This document shows positions 55,270 through 64,000 of a DNA stretch of 64,000 bases, piece after piece; the first letter of the stretch is position 1; each line of letters opens with the position of its first letter. Position numbers and translations under genes: made by a program. The stretch lies in NCBI GenBank assembly GCA_019802505.1, contig JAFMOC010000387.1:324501-388500 (forward strand). The letters run 5' to 3'. The stretch comes from Corydoras sp. C115. Its lineage: Eukaryota > Chordata > Actinopteri > Siluriformes > Callichthyidae. The notes beneath the pieces were generated by a model. That model was given only the letters and a program-made list of their open reading frames with translations, did not search any database and was not told the origin of the DNA.

Positions 55270-56574
55270 ATGAACACATCCACAGAGGAGAAGAAAAATA
55301 TTCCAATATGCAGTGTGGAAGGAGTTTCGTTTAGCGGTCTTCTTCTAAGACACCAGGGTGTTCACACAGAAGAAAAGCCAATATTGTGCTCACAATGCGG
55401 AATATGTTTTACTCAAGAAAATTCTTTTAAACAGCACCAGCTCATTCACATAGAAGAAAAACCACATGGTTGCTCACCGTGTGGAAAGAGTTTTACTTGC
55501 AAGAAAAATCTTAAACAGCATAAGCGTATTCACAAAGAAGAAAAAACATTTTCCTGCTCACACTGTGAAAAGACTTTTACTCGACAGTATAGACTTTTAG
55601 TGCATCAGCGTATTCACACAGGAGAAAAACCATATTCCTGCTTACAGTGTGGAAAGAGTTTTACTGAACAGAGTAGTCTTACAGTGCATCAGCGTATTCA
55701 CACAGGAGAAAAACCATATTCCTGCTTACAGTGTGAAAAGAGTTTTACTAAACAGAGTGATCTTAAACGGCATCAGCGTATTCACACAGGAGAAAAACCC
55801 TATTCCTGCTTACAGTGTGGAAAGGGATTTACTCAACTGACTAGTCTTATAGTGCATCATCGTATTCACACAGGAGAAAAACCATATTCCTGCTTACAGT
55901 GTGGAAAGAGTTTTACTGAACAGAGTAATCTTACAGTGCACCAGCGTATTCACACAGGAGAAAAACCATATTCCTGCTTACAGTGTGGAAAGAGTTTTAC
56001 TAAACCGAGTGATCTTAAACGCCATCAGCATATTCACACAGGAAAAAAAACATATTCCTGCTTACAGTGTGGAAAGGGATTTATTCAACAAACTGGTCTT
56101 ATCGTGCATCAGCGTATTCACACAGGAGAAAAACCATATTCCTGCTTACAGTGTGGAAAGAGTTTTACTGAACAGAGTCATCTTAAACGGCATCAACGTA
56201 TTCACACAGGAGAAAAACCATATTTTTGCTCACAGTGTGGAAAGAGTTTTACTCAACATTGTGGTTTTATAGCACATCAGCGTATTCACACAGGAGAAAA
56301 ACCATATTCCTGCTTACAGTGTGGAAAGGGTTTTACTCAACAGAGTAATCTTAAACTGCATCAGCGTATTCACACAGGAGAAAAACCTTATTTCTGCTCA
56401 CAGTGTGGAAAGAGTTTTACTCAGCAGATTAGTCTTAAAAAACATCAGTGTATTCGCTCAGGAGAAAAACCCTTTTCCTGCTCACAGTGTGCAAGAAGTT
56501 TTTCTCAAAAAAAGGAATTTAAACGACATCAGTGCATTCACACAGGAAAAGAAACTTATTCCAACTTATTGTAG
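55270..56574 (+). CDS. C2H2 zinc-finger protein C, 14 fingers
   Basis: ATG 55270 follows the acceptor TTTCTGCCTACAG|GAATAAAC; in this copy the bases before ATG are out of frame, so this ATG is the likely start. The 434-residue product has the shared tail (MNTSTEEKKNIPICSVEGVS). It carries fourteen finger units with TGEKP linkers, thirteen of them complete. Unit 13 ends in Arg instead of the last His (HQCIRSGEKP). It closes with HTGKETYSNLL, a natural-looking end. Units are nearly identical in framework but differ at DNA-contact positions (EQSSLT, KQSDLK, QLTSLI, EQSNLT). Likely a nuclear sequence-specific DNA-binding protein. The cleanest of the three arrays. Confidence 0.85.
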   Translation: MNTSTEEKKNIPICSVEGVSFSGLLLRHQGVHTEEKPILCSQCGICFTQENSFKQHQLIHIEEKPHGCSPCGKSFTCKKNLKQHKRIHKEEKTFSCSHCEKTFTRQYRLLVHQRIHTGEKPYSCLQCGKSFTEQSSLTVHQRIHTGEKPYSCLQCEKSFTKQSDLKRHQRIHTGEKPYSCLQCGKGFTQLTSLIVHHRIHTGEKPYSCLQCGKSFTEQSNLTVHQRIHTGEKPYSCLQCGKSFTKPSDLKRHQHIHTGKKTYSCLQCGKGFIQQTGLIVHQRIHTGEKPYSCLQCGKSFTEQSHLKRHQRIHTGEKPYFCSQCGKSFTQHCGFIAHQRIHTGEKPYSCLQCGKGFTQQSNLKLHQRIHTGEKPYFCSQCGKSFTQQISLKKHQCIRSGEKPFSCSQCARSFSQKKEFKRHQCIHTGKETYSNLL

Positions 56575-57278
56575 CCAGGTTTTTATCCAAATGTTTTGCA
56601 AACATTGTATGAAATCCAATCATTGGCAAAAAAAAAACCCTGCAGTTATGAAACCAATAACTTCCAATAACTGCTCAGCATTACCAACTGAAAAGAGAAT
56701 TACTGTGTAAAATATAAGGTAGAAATGTTTAGTACTTTAGTTCTCAATTTAAAGTGTTATAAAAACACACTTGCTACTTATGAAATTTAAGGACGTAGTC
56801 GAAGTAGAAAGAATGAGTAAATTTTCTACTAAATACTAAATGATCTATTTTTACTGATTTACAAACATTTATGTTTCCATTTATTTTTTATGAACCTTTA
56901 TAATTTTTTATTTTTTTTTTTTATAAGAATTTATAAAATAATTTGTTTGAACCAGCTGCTGTGTTGTTCCAAGAGATATAGAAACACCATAAGGGCTGTT
57001 AATAATCAATTAATTTGTAAATTGAGTTTACAGTTTACAGTTGAGTTTAATGTTATGATTAAAAATAATAAAATTAGGTTTTTAAAATTGTTTAATGAAT
57101 TAGTCTTTTCTTTGTTATATTAATAAATATAGAAGTCCTGATGTTTCTTTTTATTCACTGAGAAAACAGTTTATTGTGGATTTGATTAATGATGAACCTT
57201 CTGTAATAGAGGATCTGCACATGTGGAATCATTAGAGTTCATCTATTGGAGGTCAGATTTTACATATAGTTCGGTGAG
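56575..57278. other. 3' flank of gene C
   Basis: Shares 'AACTGCTCAGCATTACCAAC' and 'TGATGAACCTTCTGTAAT' words with the flanks of A and D. No gene. Confidence 0.5.
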
Positions 57279-57632
57279 GGCGGCACAGTGGTTTAATGGT
57301 TAGCACGTTCGCCTTTCAGCACTAGGGATTCCCGGTTCGAATCCCAATCTGAGTGGAGTTCTCCCCGTGTCCGCGTGGGTTTCCTCCGGGTTCTCCCGTT
57401 TCCTCCCACAGTCCGAAAACATGGATCAAGGTCAATTGAATTCTCCAAATTACCCGATATAGAGTGTGTTTGTGTAAGTGAGTGTGTGCCCAGCTATATA
57501 TTGGCAACCTGTCATGGGTGTATCTGGCCAGCGTCCAAACCGTTCTCCCCTGGATGGGCATAAGGAAACCCCCCCCCCCCCCCCCCCCGCGGCCCTAGTA
57601 GAGGATAAAGCAGAAGACAATGGATGGATGGA
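57279..57632 (+). repeat. DANA/mermaid-like SINE
   Basis: Full head (GGGCGGCACAGTGGTTTAATGG) and ATGGATGGATGG tail; a poly-C run of about 18 at 57571-57588. Confidence 0.92.
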
Positions 57633-57822
57633 CAGATCAGTGACCTTAAGTTTAGATAGGGTTTAAAAAAGAAATCAAGTTTAAATCCATCTTTTTAGTT
57701 CAAGTCTTAAAGATGTTTTACATTTCCCCTGTATTATATAATACATTTTTTTATATTTTAATGGAACCAATAAAAATGTATTTTGTTTCTGTTTGTTTCC
57801 ATTCATTATGTATTTTATACTG

Positions 57823-57930
57823 TATAATTTAAAGTCACAACCTGATCATTGAAATTGATTCCTCATCTGTGATCAATAAACATAAAATTTTGGATTAAAC
57901 TGTGTCTGTGAGATTTCTCTTGAAAGTAAA
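57823..57930 (+). repeat. inverted repeat, left arm
   Basis: The reverse complement is found at 59418-59535 ('GTTTAATCCAAAGTTTTATG', 'ATCACAGATGAGG'). It also matches 33905-33960, the 3' edge of copy D. Confidence 0.8.
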
Positions 57931-58149
57931 TTTGTCAAAAAAAAAAAAAAAAAGTTAAATATGTCAAAAAAAAAAAAAAAAGCAGGAGCTTTGCCATTTG
58001 CCCTCCCACCCGCCTCCAAACCAATACAATGTAGAGTGAATAATACATTAATTATTGGCATCAGATTTATCTGCAGGTATAGCGAGTTGCAAATGCATCT
58101 CAGACCAATCATGCTACAGCACAGTGACACACACATTGTGTGTGTGTTT

Positions 58150-59175
58150 TAGGATGTTAAGGCATTAGTCAGCTTTGTCCCTGTGTGTCCCATTTCAATA
58201 CTCACTGATTGCCTCGATGAGATAAATGCATGGATGGAAAGCAATTTTCTTCAGCTGAACAGTGCAAAAACGGAAGCGATGTTGATTGGCCCATAGCCAG
58301 TATTGGAGTATCTGGGCACACCATTCCACTAACCACAACAGTTACCAACCTTGGCATAAAATTAGACCAACAACTCACCTTTGAAACCCATATTAAACAC
58401 CTCTGTAAGGTTTCATTTTATCATCTTAGAAACATTGCCAAACTCCGCCCTACTCTCACTGTTTCAGACACTGAGAAACTGGTCCAAGCATTTGTCTCAT
58501 CAAGACTGGATTACAGCAATGCACTCTTCATCGGGCTCCCAAAAAAGAGCCTCCAGAGACTGCAGTATATTCAGAACAGCGCTGCTCGAATCTTGATGAG
58601 AGTACGGAAACATGAGCACATTACACCTGTTCTTCACTCACTTCATTGGCTTCCTGTTTCTGTCAGAATTGAATACAAGGTCTCCCATCTTGCTTACCAG
58701 TGCATACATGGAAATGCACCTTCATATCTGAAAGAACTTCTTACCCGGCAAACATCACGATCGCTTCGCTCTGTAAATTCAAACCGCTTCCTCCTCCCCA
58801 GAACTAAGCTCAGCACCATGGGTGCTAGGGCCTTTTGTTCTGCCGCACCACGCTTGTGGAATGCTCTACCTGACCAGTTGAGAGCTCCTCAGAAAATAGA
58901 AAATAGAAAAAAGGACTTAAAACGTTTCTTTTTAGAAGAACTTACCATTCTTAATTGATTGTTGTTTTTATGGTGTTGTTATCTGCTTTTTAGAAGAACT
59001 TACAATTCTTAATTGATTGTTGCTTTTATAGTGTTGTTATCTGCTTTTTAGAAGAACTTACCATTCTTAATTGATTTTTGCTTTTATTTGTTTTGTTATT
59101 TGCATTTATCATTATCGAGATTTGTGATCAAATGTAAAGTGCACTACAAATAAAATTTATTATTATTATTTATTA
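58150..59175 (+). mobile_element. L2-type LINE 3' end
   Basis: Decayed reverse-transcriptase end (INAWMESNFLQLNSAKTEAM) and the typical C-terminal region: SSRLDYSNALFIGLPKKSL, NSAARILMRVRKHEHITPVL, LHWLPVSVRIEYKV, FCSAAPRLWNALPDQLR. The 242-codon frame from 58230 is open apart from the join at about 58290. It ends in CACTACAAATAAAATTTATTATT. 5' truncated. A 58-bp unit repeats three times at 58931-59103. Confidence 0.92.
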
Positions 59176-59417
59176 TTGTTCAAATATATTTATAGATCAT
59201 TCCTTTGTGTCAGCACGCTGTGGCTGAAAGTTACACATCCTGACACTTTTACACATTTTAGATTTGTATCAGAATGTTTTGATCATCAGACAGATTGTTT
59301 CTGTCCACAAATACTGTGTAATAATAAAACGAAGCCTGAAAGAACAGTGTCAATCACAAAGATGTGTAAATATTTTTTACATACAGAAACAAGGCTGACC
59401 AATGCCTTAACATCCTA

Positions 59418-59535
59418 TCATATTTACTTTCAGGAGAAAACTCACAGAGATACAGTTTAATCCAAAGTTTTATGTTTATTGATCACAGATGAGGTGAATC
59501 AGTTTCAATGATCAGGTTGTGACTTTATTATTCAA
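59418..59535 (-). repeat. inverted repeat, right arm
   Basis: Partner of 57823-57930, also an extra copy of the duplication unit's 3' edge in opposite orientation. Confidence 0.8.
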
Positions 59536-59736
59536 TATACAGTTGTGTTCAAAATAATAGCAGTCAAATATGACTAACCAGATGAATCACTGTTTTTGGT
59601 ATAAATTTAATTACCACATGCCAAACAATTTGCCAGTTGGCGCAGTAGATTCTTAGAAAGCCAACAGTCTCAGCATTCATGATATACATGCTATTGACTC
59701 TGTGTATTTGAATAATTAATTGAAAGGGGTGTTTTC

Positions 59737-61507
59737 AGTCAGGTTTTAGGTCTCATCATAGCACTGAGACAGCCTTAATTAAAGTCGTTAATGACTTATT
59801 AATGTCCTCTGATAATAACCAAATCTCTTTTCTTGTATTATTAGATCTTAGTGCAGCCTTTGACACTATAGACCATAACATCTAAGTTGATAGATTAGAA
59901 AGCACTGTGGGCATTACAGGATCTGCACTCAAGTGGTTTAAATCCTACCTGACAGATTGATTTCAAATCACCTGTGTTAACAACCAATGTTCTGATCTTG
60001 ATAAAGTTCTGGGTCCACTCCTATTTGCATTATAAATGCTTCCATTGGGATCAATTATTCATAAATATGGAATCAGTTTCCACTAAAATGCAGATGATAC
60101 ACAGTTATACGTTTCAGCAAACCCTAATGATGGTCGTTCAGTCAGTAAGCTCGAGGACTACATCCAAGATATTAAAATCAAAAAACTTCCTACTGCTAAA
60201 TTCTGATAAAACAGAGTTTCTGAGAGTTGGACCCAAGGACAAAATTAACAAAGCTTCTAACACTATGTTAAACCTTGATAACTCTTTAATTAGACCCAGT
60301 TCATCTGTAAATAATCTCGGTGTCATTATTGATTCAGATCTCTCCTTTACAGAGCACATTAGCAATATTACTAGAATTGCATTTTTTCAGCTTCGTAACA
60401 TTTCGAAGCTGTAAAATATCCTCTCCCTCCAAGATGCAGAAAAACTTATTCATGCTTTTATTACGTCAAGGTTAGATTATTGTAATTCATTTCTGACAGG
60501 ATGTTCTAATAAATTACAACTTGTGCAAAATGCTGCAGCTAGAGTTTTAACTAAAACCAGAAAGTTTGATCATATCAGCCCTGTGTTATCAGCCTTGCAC
60601 TGGCTACCAGTTAAGTTTCCTATTGAGTACAAAATTTTATTGATAACTTAAAATTCTACATAATCAGGCTCCACAGTATCTGAGTGAGCTGATTCAATCG
60701 TACAAGCAATCATGTGAGCTCAGATCTCAAGGTGCTGGTCTACTCTTAGCTCCTAGAGTAAATAAAATTACTGCTGCTGGAAGTGCATTCTCCCACAAGG
60801 CTCCTCAACTTTGGAATAGCCTTCCAGTTACTGTTCGTGATTCTGAATCACTAGTAATCTTTAAAAATAAATTAAAAACACTTAACACGCGTTTAATTAA
60901 TCCCCTGGGGGGGGGGTGGCGCTGAAATGATGCTGTTCCGGGGCGCCATCTCAACTATGTAGAGTCTGCAGTATCTGCCTCTTTTATTTATGCTGCTCTA
61001 GTCAGTGATGCCGGAGTCACATACTGCACTGTGTCAATAAATTACTTATTAATTAAATGCCGTGCTTTATTATTAGCTCTAACTGCCTTGCTTGTCTGTT
61101 TCTTTTGAGGTGTGACCGGCTTCCTGGAGATCTTCATCCATGGCTCTGCTGACGAATACTGGATGGAACCTGAATATCAATTGGACTGTCGGTCCTGCAG
61201 GACACCCTTAATGGACTCACATATAGTTCTTCAGTTGTTAGTTTTTCCATTTGTTTAATATCTGTAAATAGCTGTCCTACATTGTTGTTGCTGCCTGGCC
61301 GCTCAAGGAGGATGAGTTCCCCACTGAGTCTTGGTCCTCCATAGATTTCTTCCTTGAATATCAACATAAAAGGGAGTTTTTTTTTGTTGCCACTGTCGCT
61401 TCGGCTTGCTCTTTGGGGGTTTAAAGGTGTTTCATTCTGTAAAGCTGCTTTGTGACAATGTACTGTTGTAAAAACCGCTATATAAATAAATAACTTGAAC
61501 TTGAACT
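59737..61507 (+). mobile_element. L2-type LINE nested in the Tc1 element
   Basis: Starts within the reverse transcriptase (SGFRSHHSTETALIKVVNDL, LLDLSAAFDTIDHN, then ADDTQLYVS) and runs through the C-terminal region. It ends with CTATATAAATAAATAAC and TTGAACTTGAACTTG tail units. Many stops (for example TAA at 59883). 5' truncated, as usual for L2. Confidence 0.88.
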
Positions 61508-61610
61508 TGTTCAAAATAATAGCAGTGTGGAGTTCAATTAGTGAGGACAGTAATTCTGTGAGGAAACAGCTGTGAATCAGGTGGCCCTTATTTAAGGGTG
61601 AAGCCAGGAT

Positions 61611-62012
61611 GTGCTGTACATGCATTTCTCCTTGAAAGCCTCAGAAATATGGGTCGTTTTGAGACTATGGTCAAAAGAGCAGCGAACTTTGATTAAAAAG
61701 TTGATTGGAGAGGGTAAAACTTATAAAGAAGTACAGACAATAATAGGCTGTTCAGCCAAAATGATCTCCAATGCTTTAAAATGGAGAGCAAAACCAGAGA
61801 GACGTGGAAGAAAATGCAAAACTACCATTCGAATGAATCGAAGAATAGCCAGAATGGCAAAGGCTCAGCCAATGATCAGCTCCAGGATTATCAAAGACAG
61901 TTCTAAGTTACCTGTAAGTACTGTGACAGTTAGGAGACGCCTATGTGAAGCTAATCTATTAGCAAGAAGTCCCACGCAAAGACCCATTGTAAAAAAAAAA
62001 GGCATGTACTGA
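61611..62012 (+). pseudogene. Tc1 transposase, N-terminal DNA-binding part
   Basis: Frame with SKEQRTLIKKLIGEGKTYKE, VQTIIGCSAKMISNALKWRA and KPERRGRKCKTT, the helix-turn-helix and AT-hook-like parts of Tc1 transposases. The proper start near 61649 is frameshifted, and the frame ends soon after SPTQRPIVKKKGMY. Confidence 0.88.
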
Positions 62013-62040
62013 AGCAGATACAATTTTCAAAAGAACACAT

Positions 62041-62349
62041 TGTCAGGCGTGTGTCTGTAAAGGCAAAAATGAAGCGCAGTAACGTAAAAAGGATCCAGGA
62101 GGCGCAGGTAAGAGAATGAAGTTTATTATGAGTTGGTACATAGACTCTGAACCGAACACGCGTGACAAACGAAAACAATGCCGGAACGCAGATTAAACAG
62201 AAACGGAAGAATATAAACGAAAAACCTGACCACGTGAAAACCAAAATCAACCAATGAAAACAACAAATACATTAACTAAATGGGAACAAATGAACTCAAA
62301 TAATCAAAATAAAATGAAAACAGGTGAGGAGGGCCTAGCACTCCTTACA
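62041..62349 (-). mobile_element. solo LTR inside Tc1 transposase
   Basis: 309 bp, TGTCAGGC...CTCCTTACA, flanked by CACAT (62036-62040 and 62350-62354). A minus-strand AATAAA lies near 62130. The Tc1 frame resumes exactly after the duplication. Confidence 0.92.
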
Positions 62350-62757
62350 CACATCAACTGGCCCAAAGAAAAATGGAGAAACATATTGTGGACTGATGAA
62401 AGTAAAATTGTTGTTTTTGGGTCCAAGGGCCCTAGACTCTGGATTCAAGCCACAGTACACTCTGAAGACAGTGAAGCATGGTATTGCAAGCATCATGATA
62501 TGGAAATGTTTCTCTTACTATGGTGCTGGGCCTATTTACCACATACCAGGCATCATGGACCAGTTTGCATACATCAGAAAACTTGAACAGGTAATATTGC
62601 CTTACGCGGAACTGCTTTTGAAATGGGTGTTTTAACAAGATAACGACCAGAAATCAAAGATGCCGTTTCTGAGGCAATACCAAGAAATGCAAATGAATTG
62701 TAGGATATAGTCAAAGCAGCCTGGGCTGAAACAACAGTTGACAGTGATTTGTAAAAA
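62350..62757 (+). pseudogene. Tc1 transposase, catalytic part with deletion
   Basis: Reads HINWPKEKWRNILWTDESKI (first catalytic Asp), then a frameshift and MIWKCFSYYGAGPIYHIPGI. At about 62645 it jumps from the second-Asp region (AAGATAACGACC) straight to the C-terminal AVSEAIPRNANEL region, so the DDE core is lost. Confidence 0.85.
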
Positions 62758-62759
62758 CC

Positions 62760-63195
62760 GTGATTTGTATTTCCTTGTGAATAATTTTTGTATAATAGAT
62801 TCCCTCATGCAAAGACAGATGTGAGATTTCAAGACAACAATCTGACTGGTAAAGCACAAACTACAGAATTCCCGAAAATAAAATTGAAAATTGTTTAAAA
62901 AATAATTTTTTCATTTACTTTATAAAAAAAGTTGTGTTGCATAGAAACCAAAGTAAAACCAAAGTCCAAATAAAAAAACACAGTACATTATATCATTATG
63001 AGGGTCAGTAAGAAGGTAAGTTTTTAAGCCACTTAACAGATACGGTTATCAAAAAAGAACTAAAAATGTGATTTGTATTTCCTTGTGAATAGTTTTTCTA
63101 TAATAGATTTCCTCATTCCAAGATGTTATATTTCAAGACAACAATCTAACTTTGAAGCAAACACTACAGAAGTTACGAAAATAAAAAAGAAAATT
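62760..63195 (+). repeat. direct repeat pair of ~130 bp
   Basis: 62760-62890 and 63068-63195 share 'GTGATTTGTATTTCCTTGTG', TAATAGATT.CCTCAT, 'TTTCAAGACAACAATCT' and ACGAAAATAAAA. About 178 bp lie between them. Confidence 0.85.
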
Positions 63196-63214
63196 GAAAA
63201 AGTAACTCTATTTT

Positions 63215-63566
63215 TGTTAGGTTTGGGAATGCTAGGACACTCCCCCCTTGGTTTTCTGTTCGGGGTTTTGTCTATTCGGTGTTCCCGTAGGTAGGTCCCA
63301 TCACTGAGGTCGGGGATTGGGTCCTACCAGGTCACATGCTGCCTGCTGGTAGTATTTATACAGCGCGTGTTCCCCAGTTCAGCAGGCCAGCATTGTTTGT
63401 GTTTTGTATTTTTTTTGCTCCCATTCCACGTTGCCCATCCGTTGGTTTTGTTTGCTGTTTCATTTATTAAAACTCCCTTTAAGCTTACCTGGTCGCCTGG
63501 CTCGTTCATTCACATCTGAACGCCTCACCCTGCGTAGTTATGCTCAGCACCTCCAGTGGTCGGACA
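63215..63566 (+). mobile_element. LTR related to the 19163-19703 solo LTR
   Basis: TGTTAGGTTT...GGTCGGACA with TATA-like 'GTATTTATACAGCG', a late ATTAAA and the CTTACCTGGTCGCCTGG segment shared, in reverse, with 19230-19245. No target duplication was matched, so the ends are approximate. Confidence 0.65.
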
Positions 63567-63654
63567 GCAAAAAAAGTTGTTTTGTGTAGAAATATTAAGC
63601 ATTTTAAAAGAAATTATAATAACAAGAAGCAACAGTAATAACAATATTACTATT

Positions 63655-63778
63655 ATCATTCAATCATTTATTCATTACCTTCCACTTAATTCTCTACTAG
63701 GGTCACAGCAGAGAACATTCCAGACACTGGGCAGCTACACCCAGTACAGGCCACCAATCCATCGCCAGGCAACTTCTT
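63655..63778 (-). repeat. SINE fragment
   Basis: TTATTCATTACCTTCCACTT tail and CACCAATCCATCGCCAGGCA; the middle is deleted. Confidence 0.75.
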
Positions 63779-64000
63779 TCAGTAAAGGCTGTTATTCTTT
63801 TTTTTTTTAAATTGACTTAGTAGTAGTTCTGGTCTTTAAATCTTATTAGCTGAGCAGTTTGTCAGGACATGACATCATTGACAAAAATGCACACCTCTGA
63901 CCGCTTCACATTTGTGTCAATACGCCAGAATAATTAAAAAATATATAAAATATATAAAAAGCAAGGGAAATCTTGTAACCTCCCACCGAGGAAAATCCTC

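Larger units (their letters stand above)
59540..62757 (+). mobile_element. Tc1-like DNA transposon, split by L2 and a solo LTR
   Basis: After a TA at 59538-59539 the terminal sequence reads CAGTTGTGTTCAAAATAATA, matching a common fish Tc1 family. The element resumes at about 61508 (TTCAAAATAATAGCAGTGTG) after a nested L2. A solo LTR (62041-62349) splits the transposase. The right terminal repeat was not found. Confidence 0.85.

Overview
This window is repeat-dense DNA from a ray-finned fish, most likely an otophysan (catfish- or characin-like). The evidence is many copies of a tRNA-headed SINE resembling the fish DANA/mermaid type, a second fish SINE ending in a 'GCTTTGGATAAAAGCGTCTGCTAAATG'-type tail, fish-type Tc1, L2, L1 and chromodomain Ty3/Gypsy elements, and long microsatellites. 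There are no bacterial features, no tRNA or rRNA genes and no CRISPR array. The only convincing host-type genes are C2H2 zinc-finger genes.

Left third (1-22 kb): an LTR-element nest. An old retrovirus-like remnant (3.3-5.1 kb) is followed by a non-autonomous LTR element, here called NA-1 (5147-12251). A nearly complete Ty3/Gypsy element (5227-10618, minus strand, 423-bp LTRs, CACAT target duplication) has inserted into NA-1's LTR. Next come a solo LTR (15397-15752), a second, complete non-autonomous element NA-2 (16151-18559, TTTAT target duplication), and further solo LTRs (19163-19703, 21391-21836). NA-1, NA-2 and a stretch at 2.1-2.46 kb carry related ORF segments with a shared 'GH.LP...LL.S...W' block. 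NA-1 and NA-2 also carry a GC-rich tandem array of 27-nt units. The Gypsy gag gene contains a piece of that same array.

Middle and right (22-60 kb): four related copies of one segment. Copy A is + at about 22.3-28.3 kb, D is - at about 33.9-39.2 kb, B is + at about 40.9-43.3 kb, and C is + at about 51.7-57.9 kb. Each begins with the same promoter-like block. A, C and D end in a single-exon zinc-finger array of 10-14 fingers; B has lost it. D and C lie head to head, flanked by inverted arms (about 39.5-40.9 and 49.5-51.65 kb), so 33.9-57.9 kb is a large imperfect palindrome. Its centre holds copy B and a 5.6-kb L1 element bounded by a 14-bp target duplication.

Right end (58-64 kb): an L2 3' end, a Tc1-like transposon broken by a nested L2 and by a solo LTR, a 130-bp direct repeat and one more LTR. 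The zinc-finger arrays may be expressed. Essentially everything else is mobile-element sequence, mostly inactivated by stops and frameshifts. Fish zinc-finger clusters lying beside LTR elements are often discussed as a host-transposon conflict; nothing here tests that directly.
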